NCBI RefSeq assembly: GCF_945957525.1
Contig: NZ_CAMFLA010000004.1
Span: 1-64,000, forward strand
Direction of reading: 5' to 3'
Length of the DNA: 64,000 bases
Origin: an uncultured Aquitalea sp.
Lineage (GTDB): Bacteria; Pseudomonadota; Gammaproteobacteria; Burkholderiales; Chromobacteriaceae
Position 1 is the stretch's first letter; every line of letters begins with the position of its first letter. The notes beneath the pieces were generated by a model. It was not told where the DNA came from and did not search any database. It was given only the letters and a program-made list of their open reading frames with translations. A program made the position numbers and the translations under genes. This document shows, piece after piece, positions 22,585 to 32,637 of the stretch.

Positions 22585-25500
22585 AAACCCTGGAATACCT
22601 GATCAAAGCCAATGCCTCCGACTTCGTCACTGCCGTGACCAAGGCGGAGACGGTCTATAGCCAGGCATTGAAAGGGATGGGAGAAAAGGCCCGGCAGGTC
22701 AGTCTGTTCAAGCTGGCCAAGGAAGACGTCAGCAGCACCGGCACCGCGCTCTTGAAGCTGAAAGCGACTGCTGAGAAAGTGCGCAAGGCTCTCGGTGAAG
22801 ATGGCGGCAACCTGCAGCAGCGCCAGCAGCTGCTACAGACCGAAGCTGCCATTTCCAAGACCGAGGCTGCCATGCGTGGCCAAGTCTCGGCGGTCGTTTC
22901 CATGCGCCAGTCGCTGGCGGCTGCCGGAGTCGATACCCGCAATCTGGCTGCTGAGCAGGAGAAGATGGCGGCGGCAATTGCCAAAGCGTCTGGCGCTGTC
23001 ATCCAGACCCGCAGGCTGGGTGCCGCGCGAGATGTGCTGGGCGTCCGTTCCAATCTGGAGATCAATCGTGAGATCAGCCTGGTGCAGGCGGCATATGACC
23101 GGCTGGCCAAAGCTGGATCACTGTCGCATTCCGAGCTGGATCGCGCGGCGGCAGCCACTCGGGCCAAGATCGCTGACTTGCGGCAGGAACTGCGCGGTGG
23201 TGCGGTGGAGGCGCAACTGCTGATGGCTCCGCCGGCAGCCGTGAATCAGGTACGCCGGACCGGCAATGCCCGCGAAGTGCTGGGCGTCCGCTCGCAAGTT
23301 GATATCCAGCGCGAGATGCAGCAAGTCAATGCCGCCTTCTCGCGCCTTGCTGGCAACCCCAACGTCAGCATGGCCGAACTGGCTCGCGCATCGGCCGCAG
23401 CCAAGACGCGCATCGCGGAGTTGCGGGCAGAACTGCAAGGTGCCTTGCCTGGTAGCAGCTTCCTCAACACCGCCGCCGGCAAGTTTGCCGCAATGGCCGG
23501 AGCCGTGCTGTCGCTGAACGCGGCCCTGTCCCTGACCAAGTCGATCCTGTCGACGGCTGGCCAGTTTGAGACGCTACGCACCCAGCTGACAGCTGTCGAG
23601 AAGTCGGCCACCAAGGGTGGTGAAGCCTTCAAGTACATCCAGCGTCAGGCGATGAATACGCCGTTTCAGGTGACCAACCTGACCCAGACCTATATCCGCC
23701 TCAAAAACTTTGGTCTGGACCCGACCAAGGGTTCCATGCAGGCCATCATTGATCAGGCTGCCAAGCTGGGTGGCTCGCAGGAGATGCTGGAGCGCATCAC
23801 GCTCGCTCTGGGCCAGGCCTGGACCAAGCAGAAGCTGCAGGGCGAAGAGATCATGCAGCTCAATGAAGCCGGCGTACCGGTCTGGGATCTGCTCTCGCGC
23901 GCCATGGGTAAGACGTCGGCTGAGCTGATGAAGATGTCCGAGAATGGCCAACTGGGTCGTGACGCCATCGAAGGCTTGATGGTAGCCATGGAGAAAGATG
24001 CCGCCGGCGTCGCCGCCCAGCAGATGGCGACGTGGAATGGCATCGTCTCCAACGCCATCGACCTCTGGCAGGCCTTCCTGGACGACATCGGCCAGGCCGG
24101 GCTGCTGCAATTCGCCAAGGAGCAGATCACAGCGCTGACCCAGGCACTCGGGCGTATGAAGGAGACCGGGGAACTGGGCCAGATCGCCCGTGATATCGCT
24201 GATGCGCTGACCGCACTGGGCAAGGCGGCGCTGGCCACGGGGCGATTCCTGGTTGAACATCGCGACGCCATTGCCGGCATCGCCCTCATCTATGGCGGAC
24301 TCGCAGGCAAGCGACTGTTTGTTGGGCTGGCCGAGGATCTGCTGAAGTTCGCTGCCGCCGCCCGTAAAGCCGCTGCCGCGCTGGCGGCGATGAAAGAGGC
24401 CGAGACGATTGGCGATGTGCTCAGCCTGGCCAAGGGCGGAGTCGCGCGCAAGGCGGTCAAGCCGGCCGCTAGTGTCTCGCAGGTTGCCGTTGGTGCTGAG
24501 GGCATGGTGGACGTTTACCGATTGGCCAAGACAGCGCCAGGCACTGCGGGTGAAGTTGTAGCAACCGGCAGCGCAGTGGCGCAAGCCGGACTATTGAGCA
24601 AAGCCAGCAAGCTGGCTGGCGACACCATCGCAAAGAGTGCGCAGGTAGCAAGCAAAGGCTGGAGTGGGCTGACCGCTGAAATGACGTATGGCGGCAGCCG
24701 TGTGATGCCGCTGCTGGGGACTGTTGCGACCAAGGTGACTTTGATTGGCTCGGTTATGGCGCTCGCCTACCAAGTCGCGACTAAGGTCATCCCCGATACC
24801 ATCGCCCTGCATGAGCTGGAGTCGGCAGCGCTGGCGCGCAAAGAGGAGCACCTGAAGGAGATTATTCGCCTGCAGCGTGAGGCGGCTCGCGATAAAGATG
24901 GCAAGCCTTCTTACAGCACCGGCTCGGCGACTCGCATCCTGTCCAAAGAAGAGCTGATGGCCATGACCGAGGATCAGCTCAAGGCATACAACGAGAACGT
25001 CCAGCGCGCCTATGACCTGCAGCACAGGATGGCGGTGGCCAGAGCGCAGGAAGTCACCCATGCTGGCGGCAACTCTGATGCCGACCAGCAATACCAGGAT
25101 CGCCTGAAGGAAGCGAGTCTCTACAAAAAAGCATTGAATGATGTCGCTGCCGTCAAGGCTGAACGCCTGAAGATGGAAACGGACGGCGCTGCTGTGTTGA
25201 AGGCAGCCAGGCAGGGCGCACTGGAGAATCTTGCCGCCGACCTCGCGCGTGAGCAAAAGCTGTATGAGCGCGCTAACGAGCAACTACAGGCTGCAGTTGC
25301 CGCGCGCCAAAAGCACCAGGACAGTTGGGCGGCGAATAAGGCAGTGGACCCAGCTGCCAAGGCTGCGGAGCCACAAGGCGTCACTGACTACTACGATGGG
25401 CTGCGCAAAGCCCAGGACCTAGCGAGAAAGGCGTTGGATAGTCAGCGGCTGGCCAGCAAAACCGGTCTTGATGGCGACATGCGGGCAGCCACTCGCGATG

Positions 25501-26510
25501 CGACAGCGGCTGAGACTGCCTTCAGTAAGCTGATGGACACCATCAATGCCCTGCGCAGCAGCGGCAAGATCACCCAAGGCGAATTCAACCTGTTCAACGA
25601 TCAGGCCAGCCGGGCACAGGACACACTGGATGCCGGGCAGGAGAAGAATGCCAAAGTCTCTCTGGCCGAGAGCCTCGCCCTGCTTCAGTCGATCAAGGAT
25701 GCTGCCGACCGGGTGAAAAAGCTGGATATCAACTTCTCGTTTAACGAGAAGGAGGCCATTCGGGAGCTGGACAGCATCATGACCAAGATTCAACAGGAGG
25801 CTGCACTACGCAAGGTCAATATTGGTGTTGATGTAGCGACTGACGCCAAGAACCGCACAGAGGCGCGGCAAGGGCTGGGGTTGCCTGAGCGACCGCTCTC
25901 CGAGCTGAATCCCGGCCCAACGACAGAGGGTAGCAGCAAGCCGTCGCCGACAGTCGCGCCGCAGGTCGACACGCCGAAGTCCCAATCGAATCTCAGCCAG
26001 TATCTGGATGAGACCCAGCAGCAACTGAATCGGCGACCGCTCAAGATCCCGGTCAACTACGTGGGCGGCAACGATATGGCCGCCAACCTGCAGGCTGCGC
26101 GCATGCAGGCCGGTCTCCCCATCCAGTCCAATGCCGAAGGTGGTGCCATTCAAGGCCCCGGCACCGGCACATCCGACAGCATCCTCAGTTGGTTAAGCAA
26201 TGGTGAATTCGTGGTGAAGGCAGCAGCAACCCAGTACTACGGGCCGGAATTGCTGCATGCGATCAACCAGCGCCGCTTGCCTCGCTTTGCCCAGGGCGGC
26301 ATGGCAGGCAGCCTGCCGGCAGTCAGCCGCGCGGTATCAGCCATGCCCTCCCTGCAGGCGGATACCAGTAGTGCCGCCGGCCCGTCTGGCCATACGTTCA
26401 ATCTCTGGCTGCCAGGCGAATCCGCACCCATTGCCATGCAGGCCCCGGATACGTCGGTTAAACAGCTGCATGATGCCGCGTTAAAACACAACCTTAAATT
26501 CGGCAAATAA
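22581..26510 (+). CDS. tape measure protein
   Basis: 1309 residues, the longest gene in the window. N-terminal coiled coils, then a hydrophobic mid-region (about residues 565-770, including KVTLIGSVMALAYQV) and further coiled coils; C-terminal 'GGAIQGPGTGTSDSILSWLSNGEFVV' is the conserved end of many tape measures. Residues near 143-220 are repeated 81 residues later. By lambda's ratio of about 0.15 nm per residue the tail would be near 190-200 nm, an estimate only. Confidence 0.95.
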   Translation: MKTLEYLIKANASDFVTAVTKAETVYSQALKGMGEKARQVSLFKLAKEDVSSTGTALLKLKATAEKVRKALGEDGGNLQQRQQLLQTEAAISKTEAAMRGQVSAVVSMRQSLAAAGVDTRNLAAEQEKMAAAIAKASGAVIQTRRLGAARDVLGVRSNLEINREISLVQAAYDRLAKAGSLSHSELDRAAAATRAKIADLRQELRGGAVEAQLLMAPPAAVNQVRRTGNAREVLGVRSQVDIQREMQQVNAAFSRLAGNPNVSMAELARASAAAKTRIAELRAELQGALPGSSFLNTAAGKFAAMAGAVLSLNAALSLTKSILSTAGQFETLRTQLTAVEKSATKGGEAFKYIQRQAMNTPFQVTNLTQTYIRLKNFGLDPTKGSMQAIIDQAAKLGGSQEMLERITLALGQAWTKQKLQGEEIMQLNEAGVPVWDLLSRAMGKTSAELMKMSENGQLGRDAIEGLMVAMEKDAAGVAAQQMATWNGIVSNAIDLWQAFLDDIGQAGLLQFAKEQITALTQALGRMKETGELGQIARDIADALTALGKAALATGRFLVEHRDAIAGIALIYGGLAGKRLFVGLAEDLLKFAAAARKAAAALAAMKEAETIGDVLSLAKGGVARKAVKPAASVSQVAVGAEGMVDVYRLAKTAPGTAGEVVATGSAVAQAGLLSKASKLAGDTIAKSAQVASKGWSGLTAEMTYGGSRVMPLLGTVATKVTLIGSVMALAYQVATKVIPDTIALHELESAALARKEEHLKEIIRLQREAARDKDGKPSYSTGSATRILSKEELMAMTEDQLKAYNENVQRAYDLQHRMAVARAQEVTHAGGNSDADQQYQDRLKEASLYKKALNDVAAVKAERLKMETDGAAVLKAARQGALENLAADLAREQKLYERANEQLQAAVAARQKHQDSWAANKAVDPAAKAAEPQGVTDYYDGLRKAQDLARKALDSQRLASKTGLDGDMRAATRDATAAETAFSKLMDTINALRSSGKITQGEFNLFNDQASRAQDTLDAGQEKNAKVSLAESLALLQSIKDAADRVKKLDINFSFNEKEAIRELDSIMTKIQQEAALRKVNIGVDVATDAKNRTEARQGLGLPERPLSELNPGPTTEGSSKPSPTVAPQVDTPKSQSNLSQYLDETQQQLNRRPLKIPVNYVGGNDMAANLQAARMQAGLPIQSNAEGGAIQGPGTGTSDSILSWLSNGEFVVKAAATQYYGPELLHAINQRRLPRFAQGGMAGSLPAVSRAVSAMPSLQADTSSAAGPSGHTFNLWLPGESAPIAMQAPDTSVKQLHDAALKHNLKFGK
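23007..23450 (+). repeat. 81-codon imperfect tandem repeat inside the tape measure gene
   Basis: 'GTGCTGGGCGTCCG' recurs with a period of 243 bases (23034 and 23277). The protein units are RRLGAARDVLGVRSNLEI... and RRTGNAREVLGVRSQVDI..., both continuing to an 'AKIADLRQEL / TRIAELRAEL' helix. Confidence 0.75.
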
Positions 26511-26513
26511 ACC

Positions 26514-27032
26514 ATGAATGCAAATCGCAATGCACAGTTTTTTGCACTGGATGGGCTCAAGGTGCCGATCCTGGCTACGGTCAAGGTTCAGCAGACCTAC
26601 GAAACGCTGGGCGGCCGAGACTTGTCGCGTTCCAGGAATGGCCGCGCCCGGCTGCAGGTGCATTGGCAAAAGCTCAAGACCGTGCTTAGCGGCAGCGGCT
26701 GGCGGGTTGCGCCGTTTTCAGGCGTGGACCAGACGGTGCTGCACACGCTGGATTGCGTGTCGGCCCGCGCGCTGCAGTCAGCCCAGCCGGTGTTTCAGTT
26801 GCCGGCCCAACGGCAGGACATCCCGCCGCGCGGCTTTGCCGTAGTGGGCGGCGAGCTGGTTCGCACAGCATCTGCATTGAATGGTTCCACGCTGGCGTTG
26901 ACTCCCCACCCACAGGCCGACAGCTATGTCTGCTGGTACTGGCCGCAGCTGACCGGCTACCTGACGCTGACAGAGCAAGGAGATCCGCGCGGCGGAGACT
27001 ACAACTGGACGCTAACGCTGGAAGAGGCTTGA
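26514..27032 (+). CDS. minor tail protein
   Basis: 172 residues, four bases after the tape measure. Beta-rich, soluble, no recognised motif. Order (tape measure, this protein, large hub-like protein) suggests a distal tail or tip component. Confidence 0.65.
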   Translation: MNANRNAQFFALDGLKVPILATVKVQQTYETLGGRDLSRSRNGRARLQVHWQKLKTVLSGSGWRVAPFSGVDQTVLHTLDCVSARALQSAQPVFQLPAQRQDIPPRGFAVVGGELVRTASALNGSTLALTPHPQADSYVCWYWPQLTGYLTLTEQGDPRGGDYNWTLTLEEA

Positions 27033-27033
27033 G

Positions 27034-29265
27034 ATGATCAACGGCTCTGCCCTCAATAGTAGCGCTATCAATGCCCTGGCCAGCGCCGGGGGTGTAGCGC
27101 CGCAACCCGACACCGGCGCACTTGCCGTACCGGTTGTATTGAGCGTGACCGGCTTGCCGAGCGGGCAACTGTCGGTACAGGTGGCGCTGACTGTGCTGCC
27201 AAAGTCACTCGCTGCCAGCGGTTGGGATGTACGTCTTGTCGTCGGTGAGACGGACTTATCGGACAGATTGCAGGGCACGATTGAAATCGAAGCCGAAGAA
27301 GGTGCGGCGCGGATCGCCAGCGTCACGCTCAGCCTAGTCGCCGGCGACACGCTGGCCAGCTACAGCGGTCAGGTCATGTTAGTGGAAGCCCGCCCCGCGC
27401 CGGGGGCAGCTTGGGTGCGGCGCTTCAGCGGCAAGGTCATGCTGCCGGTGCCGGATCTGGAGTCTGGGACGATGGTGCTGCATGCCGCTGATCGCCGGCA
27501 TGACTTGCTGGCCAGCACCAGTCGCGCTGATCTGGCGGCAATGCTCGGCGGGTACTGGTCGGATCTGGTGGAAAGCGAAGCGGCCAATAGCTTGCAGTAT
27601 GCCGAAGCACGGCTGGCTACGGTGGCCGGCAGTTGGGATCTGGATGCCTTCGGCAATCCTCGCATGACGCTCTGGAATCGTAGTGGTACCGATGTCACGG
27701 TCACCGACGACGACATCATCGACGGCACGCTGCAGCCCCGGCCGGTGAGCCTGACTGACGTGGTCAATCTGGTGACAAATGACACGGTCAGTCTGGGCGG
27801 CGTGTCGGCTACAGCCATTTGCGGGCTGGTACACAATGCCGCAAACGATACCGGCAAAAGTGCGACTGACAATATCACCGCCAATAACCGGCCGCTGATT
27901 GGCGGTACGGTTGAGCCTGGTGCAGTGGTGACAGTCACGCTGGCTGGTCAGAGCATGACCACCGCAGCCGGCGCAGATGGCAAGTTTCAGGTGCAGCCCC
28001 GACTCCCACTGGCACTGGGTGTGCATACGCCACACATCCATGTTGAGGGCAGCTGGACGTGGGAGGCCTGGGGCACGTCTTTTGTCGTGGCCAGCAAGGC
28101 TGAGGCTGACCTTGGCGCAGCCACTGCCCCGGTGGTCGAGAAGGTGGCCAGCACGGATGTCAGCTTCGAATATCGCTACTACCGGCTGCACCAGAAAAAA
28201 TCCATCTACCAGTGGTCCATGGGGATCACCTATCCCGAACTGGTCTTGGGGCGAAACCATCACGCTTTCATCCTTCCGGAACGCCAGCTGTTCGAAAGCG
28301 CCGCCAGCCAATCCGGTTGGACGCTAAACAAGGCCACCTACACTTCGCCGAAACAAGGCACGCAGGTGGTGGGCTACGTCGACACCAATGGCATCGTGCA
28401 TGAGGGCAGCTCCAGTAGCGGTACCGATGTCGCCGAGGTGCTGATCTACAAAAACGAGTACACCGGGGATCCGGCTGCAGACCCACGCTGTGAGTCCGCC
28501 ACGCTGGAATTGACCAGACGCGTTGCTCAGCCTGTAACCGAACGCTGGCGGATCAGCGTTTCCGCGCCGGACTCTATTGCGCGACTCGGCACCCGCAAAG
28601 CGCAGGGCCAAACGGCGGCGGCCGATGCGACCAGCCATTTCAACGCCGATGCCTGGGAAAAAGACATCAAGGCTGAACCCGTAATTACAGACTCGACGGA
28701 CTTGGTATCACTGCCCGGCATGTCACGTGCGGATGCTGAAAACGCCATCCTCTACCTTGCGGCCAAGGCGAGGCGCCAGATACTGGCCAGCCATCGCGCC
28801 AGCCGCGTGGCCATGACGCTGTGGGCTGACCTGACCATGGATCTGACCCGACGCTATGAGGTGTCCACGCATGACCTGCATGCAGTCGGTAAGGTTGCCC
28901 GTTTTGTTGAGCGATACAGCATCCAGACCGGTCAGTCCCGCATGGAGGTAGAGCTGGCCATCTCGTCGCTCGTGGCTGCGGGTACCGCTCCGGATGATCC
29001 CTTGCTCAGCCCGGTCATCACCGGCGCAGCCAACTACAGCGGTAGTCAGAATGCGGCAGTCCCGTCGGCATGGGAGGGTCGTGGCAGCTTGATTGACGGA
29101 ACGGCATGGACGACGGGAGCAATGGGCGACAGGGACTCGCAATACCCGCGCTCGGTCTCCCTGTCGACACCGCCCGTCGATGCCTACCTGACAGACCCTG
29201 TCGACCGGCTAATGAGCTACGCCTTGTCGGTCGCCATTCCCGTTGATCCGTTCGAATTGAGGTAA
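27034..29265 (+). CDS. large tail-tip protein with inserted Ig-like domain
   Basis: 743 residues. The first 240 residues resemble a tail hub (LVVGETDLSDRLQGTIEIEAEEG). Residues about 270-337 look like a bacterial Ig-like repeat: NDTGKSATDNITANNRP, GGTVEPGAVVTV, then a D-G turn and LGVHTP, the pattern seen repeatedly in surface adhesins. The rest is a beta-rich tip domain. Likely part of the host-contacting tip. Confidence 0.75.
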   Translation: MINGSALNSSAINALASAGGVAPQPDTGALAVPVVLSVTGLPSGQLSVQVALTVLPKSLAASGWDVRLVVGETDLSDRLQGTIEIEAEEGAARIASVTLSLVAGDTLASYSGQVMLVEARPAPGAAWVRRFSGKVMLPVPDLESGTMVLHAADRRHDLLASTSRADLAAMLGGYWSDLVESEAANSLQYAEARLATVAGSWDLDAFGNPRMTLWNRSGTDVTVTDDDIIDGTLQPRPVSLTDVVNLVTNDTVSLGGVSATAICGLVHNAANDTGKSATDNITANNRPLIGGTVEPGAVVTVTLAGQSMTTAAGADGKFQVQPRLPLALGVHTPHIHVEGSWTWEAWGTSFVVASKAEADLGAATAPVVEKVASTDVSFEYRYYRLHQKKSIYQWSMGITYPELVLGRNHHAFILPERQLFESAASQSGWTLNKATYTSPKQGTQVVGYVDTNGIVHEGSSSSGTDVAEVLIYKNEYTGDPAADPRCESATLELTRRVAQPVTERWRISVSAPDSIARLGTRKAQGQTAAADATSHFNADAWEKDIKAEPVITDSTDLVSLPGMSRADAENAILYLAAKARRQILASHRASRVAMTLWADLTMDLTRRYEVSTHDLHAVGKVARFVERYSIQTGQSRMEVELAISSLVAAGTAPDDPLLSPVITGAANYSGSQNAAVPSAWEGRGSLIDGTAWTTGAMGDRDSQYPRSVSLSTPPVDAYLTDPVDRLMSYALSVAIPVDPFELR

Positions 29266-29267
29266 CG

Positions 29268-29657
29268 ATGGCAATCACTTTTGCACTGTATTACGACGCC
29301 GGACGTACAAACCTGGTCGATACCTTGCGACTTAGCGGCATCAATGACGACCTTGCTGCCCCGGTGCAGATGCCACTATTTGTCGGACCAGCTGCCGGCA
29401 AGCGGGCGATGTCGGCTGATGGCCAGGCTATCCAGTTGATGCTGGGTGGGACATCTGACATCTCGGCCGGTGCTTGGAAACTGTCGCTGACGCAGAGCGG
29501 CTTGGCGACAGCTATCCCAGGCACGGCATTGCAGCTTCCGTCACAACTGGATGGGGTGCTTGGTTTCTGGCTGGAGGTGGACTGCCGGGGCATCGCGCTG
29601 GGAGAGCACACCGGTATCACGTTTCAATCCACCCTGATCAAGGAGGTCAGCCTGTGA
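29268..29657 (+). CDS. hypothetical tail protein
   Basis: 129 residues, starting two bases after the upstream stop region. Beta-rich (ITFALYYDAGRTNLVDTLRL), no recognised domain. The TGA overlaps the GTG start of the next gene. Presumed tip component by position. Confidence 0.65.
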   Translation: MAITFALYYDAGRTNLVDTLRLSGINDDLAAPVQMPLFVGPAAGKRAMSADGQAIQLMLGGTSDISAGAWKLSLTQSGLATAIPGTALQLPSQLDGVLGFWLEVDCRGIALGEHTGITFQSTLIKEVSL

Positions 29658-29983
29658 GCGGACTCACTCGTGAAGAAGCGGCAACGATAGGCAAAACCTT
29701 GCAGCAGCCGCAGGACAGACAGAAGCGGCTCCCGCCCTTGCCAGCCAAAGGCGGCATTCCCGGCCAGACGGGCAAGGCAGTCGCGCCAGCAAGCAGCAAA
29801 GCCTCTGCAGGGAGTGGCATCGACTCGCCGCTGACGGAACAGTCGCGCGAGTATTACCCAACGACAACTGCGGTGACCACGGATGGCTTGCTGCAGGTTG
29901 CCTATCAGCCGATCAAGTCGGTGACATTCAAAGACGCGTCCAAGCGCGAAGTGGTGCTCAACTATGCGAACCCTGCAGGCTGA
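29654..29983 (+). CDS. hypothetical tail-associated protein
   Basis: 109 residues from GTG 29654 after AAGGAGG; the longer frame from 29474 overlaps the preceding gene and is rejected. N-terminal third is basic and low in complexity (QQPQDRQKRLPPLPAKGG). No recognised domain. Confidence 0.6.
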   Translation: MSGLTREEAATIGKTLQQPQDRQKRLPPLPAKGGIPGQTGKAVAPASSKASAGSGIDSPLTEQSREYYPTTTAVTTDGLLQVAYQPIKSVTFKDASKREVVLNYANPAG

Positions 29984-31370
29984 TCTGGTTGGGCCGCTGC
30001 CCTTCGCTTACGGACGGACGGGGCATTGTCAGCATGGCCTGTGTCGCAATGGGGTGTTAACGCTGCCGAATGGCGCAACGGTGCCTTATGCGCAGCCGAC
30101 GCGCGGCGATTGCTATCGCATCGACGTGCCGGGCTTTGTGCCACCTGCTGATGCGGGCCTGCCAGCAGAGCAGGCTGCCGGGCACTGGTGGTTGAGCTAT
30201 GCCCTGTTCGCTGGCGGCAATCTCTACGGCCAGCCGCTCTATGCCGGCTGGAATCCCGATGCGACGGTGTTCATGTCCTTTGGTACGGGGCGGAATCTGG
30301 CCATCTGCTTCAATCGGGTGGTGGGCAAGGTGCAGTGGCGGCACTGGCCATCCGGCGAGGTCGTCAACGGGCCGGCGCTGGGATTTGACGGTATCGGCTA
30401 CTGGCGGCGAGTGTCGTTAAACGGGCATCGCGCTGTATTTATTGGCGGCGAGACGCAATTCCAGGTCGAGGTCGTTGGGCAGCTGCTCTGGCGGACGCCA
30501 GTCCAGTTTGTGGAGCTGTCGGTGTCGTGGCCAGCGGGCGGCTCGCCGCAGTTCATCCTGGCCCCGCTGGCCGCTGATGATGGCCACCCAGCGCAGTTTG
30601 ATGCTTTCAGCTATGACCGTGCGGTGTGGGTTGATCTCGGTGATACCGGCAAGGGCTTGCGCATGGAATCGGCCACCGCGCCGGCCGTGCCTTGGGGCTC
30701 GACATACGGCATGACGGCCAGCGGGCTGGCCACTTGGCCCGGCGGTGAGAACGTCACGCTGTATTACCCGCACGATCACACATTCAGCAAGGTCATCGGC
30801 TTTGCCTACCGCGCCGGCCAGCCGGTGGCGGTATCGGTGACGGCGCGCAGCCGGCTGACGCAGAGCTACAGCATCAGTGTGCTGGAGAGCTTGCCCGATG
30901 GCGCAATCCGGCGCGTACGCATCGCCAATGCCGCCCACCGCACGGTGACGGCCGCGCTCAAGATCGACGGCGTGGCCATCATGGAGCGGAGCTGGGGCAA
31001 GGATGTCTGGAATAGCTGGGTAGAAAGCTCGGACGGCTTCAATGCCGACCATGACGCTCACGGCGCGCCGGTGACGGGTGGTGGTGCGCTCAATGCCGGC
31101 GATACGGCGTTTCCCTGGGTTGGCGGCTACCAGCTGACGCAGGATCTGTTCGTTGCACTGTGGCAAGAAACACCCTCGCTATGCCGTTGGCGGCTGATCG
31201 ATATCGACGGCGGCCAGCATGGGGAGGGGGATCTGCCTGGCAACTGGTTTGGCTCGCTGGTGGATCATCTGGAGCCGCCGCTGGTGGCCTCTCGTCATCC
31301 GGTCGATGGCCGGGTGGCCGTCGACGTCGGCGAAGGGCTGCGCCCGCCGCCGGGGCTGTGCTGGGTTTAG
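29964..31370 (+). CDS. hypothetical large tail protein
   Basis: 468 residues. Beta-rich, many Trp and Gly; a central cluster 'SVSWPAGGSPQFILAPL' and end 'GLRPPPGLCWV'. Overlaps the preceding gene by 20 bases. Probably a receptor-proximal tip protein in the place of the B3/D3112 tail-tip genes; no family recognised. Confidence 0.7.
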   Translation: MRTLQADLVGPLPFAYGRTGHCQHGLCRNGVLTLPNGATVPYAQPTRGDCYRIDVPGFVPPADAGLPAEQAAGHWWLSYALFAGGNLYGQPLYAGWNPDATVFMSFGTGRNLAICFNRVVGKVQWRHWPSGEVVNGPALGFDGIGYWRRVSLNGHRAVFIGGETQFQVEVVGQLLWRTPVQFVELSVSWPAGGSPQFILAPLAADDGHPAQFDAFSYDRAVWVDLGDTGKGLRMESATAPAVPWGSTYGMTASGLATWPGGENVTLYYPHDHTFSKVIGFAYRAGQPVAVSVTARSRLTQSYSISVLESLPDGAIRRVRIANAAHRTVTAALKIDGVAIMERSWGKDVWNSWVESSDGFNADHDAHGAPVTGGGALNAGDTAFPWVGGYQLTQDLFVALWQETPSLCRWRLIDIDGGQHGEGDLPGNWFGSLVDHLEPPLVASRHPVDGRVAVDVGEGLRPPPGLCWV

Positions 31371-31378
31371 GAGAAACA

Positions 31379-32053
31379 ATGTTCGGACTTTACAACAACC
31401 TTGAGGCCAGTCTTGATGGCCTGCCAGGCTCTGCCTTTGATACGCCGGATGCATTCTTGAATACGGTGTGGCCGGGCATTGCGTCTGACCTGTCCACGGC
31501 AGGTCATATCAAGCTGGTGGTCTGCATCGAGGCGCAAGACAAGAGTCAGCGCGAGCTGGTGATGATGCGGACCTCAGAGGCGCAGCTGCTGCGGGCGGTC
31601 GAGGCAACCTATCTTGCCGGCGGCTGGGTGCAGCAGGCTTATGACTGGTCGTCGACGCCCTGCCGCGTCTACCTGACGGTGACGGCAGACATGCTGAGGC
31701 CGGCGCTGGGCTGGGCATTCTTCCGCTCTACCGGCATGTATGAAGGCCAAGTCCTGATTGATCGGCCCGACATGCAGATCGACCTGACGCCCTACCAGTC
31801 GCCGGACCCGTTTTATTTGATGCTGAGCCCGGATGCGACTTATCCGGGCGATCAGATCCATCTGACCCTGTCGCGGTTCTCGGATCCGGTGCAGATCGGA
31901 GGCACTGCCGGCCGCTGGAAGATGGCGGACGGTTCTGCCGTGGTGTGGCCGCAGCTTGGCAATGGTCAGGTGCGGCTGTTGCACATCGATGCCTGGCTTG
32001 ATCGCGTCAACTGCTGTGCTTATATCAAGCACATGATCGCCGTTCCCGCATAG
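31379..32053 (+). CDS. hypothetical tail protein
   Basis: 224 residues from ATG 31379, after TAGGAG. An extension in frame to 31160 overlaps the upstream gene and has a low-complexity Arg/Gly translation, so is rejected. 'MFGLYNNLEASLDGLPGSAF' N-terminus; beta-rich C-terminus. Tail location by position. Confidence 0.7.
   Translation: MFGLYNNLEASLDGLPGSAFDTPDAFLNTVWPGIASDLSTAGHIKLVVCIEAQDKSQRELVMMRTSEAQLLRAVEATYLAGGWVQQAYDWSSTPCRVYLTVTADMLRPALGWAFFRSTGMYEGQVLIDRPDMQIDLTPYQSPDPFYLMLSPDATYPGDQIHLTLSRFSDPVQIGGTAGRWKMADGSAVVWPQLGNGQVRLLHIDAWLDRVNCCAYIKHMIAVPA
31998..32026 (+). promoter_or_regulatory. possible promoter for the accessory gene at 32084
   Basis: TTGATC (31998-32003), exactly 17 bases, TATATC (32021-32026); four of six matches in each box. 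It lies in the 3' end of the tail gene. Confidence 0.35.
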
Positions 32054-32083
32054 TGGACATGCGTCTGTACTGGTTTCACATAT

Positions 32084-32602
32084 ATGATGGCGCGTAAAGG
32101 TGCAAACGATGAGGCCGTTGTGGACTTTAAAGATATAGTAACAATGGTGGCAGCAAGCATTGCCGCCCTTTGCAGTGCTATCAACCTATGGAAGACGCAG
32201 TTCAGTGGCAAAGACTCTGTAAGGGTAGAGTTCGGCCCGCTCACTCCTGATTGGGTTATGGAGGAAACAATGGTGGCTGTCATCAGCCGATCCAGCCATC
32301 GAGTTGAGGTTATTGACTATGGTTTCATTGAGCCAGATTTTCAGTTTACCTCTATCCCTGGTCTGTCCAGTGCTTGTGACCTGCAAGGGGTGTCTACGGC
32401 ATTTATAGGTAGTATGAAAATGGAAAGGTATGGGGATACGTTAGAGGCTGGATATGTGCGCAAGCATAAGCCCATTGGTTGCTACGCCAGAATATCCACG
32501 CGGACGAGGCCATTTGTGCACTTTTCGGATGAGGTCCGGCGATGGAGGCGGCTCCTGTTCGCAGTCCGTCTTTGGTTCTCCCCTAATTACCATTCGTGGT
32601 GA
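32084..32602 (+). CDS. accessory membrane-anchored protein (moron)
   Basis: 172 residues, or 171 from the second ATG. One N-terminal hydrophobic helix (DIVTMVAASIAALCSAINLW) and a cytoplasmic or periplasmic domain of mixed strands. AT-richer than the tail genes on either side, without an evident ribosome site, and closed by a 14-pair terminator. This is the architecture of a moron expressed in the lysogen. Similar single-helix proteins exist in prophages; function unknown. Confidence 0.65.
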   Translation: MMARKGANDEAVVDFKDIVTMVAASIAALCSAINLWKTQFSGKDSVRVEFGPLTPDWVMEETMVAVISRSSHRVEVIDYGFIEPDFQFTSIPGLSSACDLQGVSTAFIGSMKMERYGDTLEAGYVRKHKPIGCYARISTRTRPFVHFSDEVRRWRRLLFAVRLWFSPNYHSW

Positions 32603-32637
32603 TTGACGAACAGCTTCCCCCCTGTCGTATCAATAAC

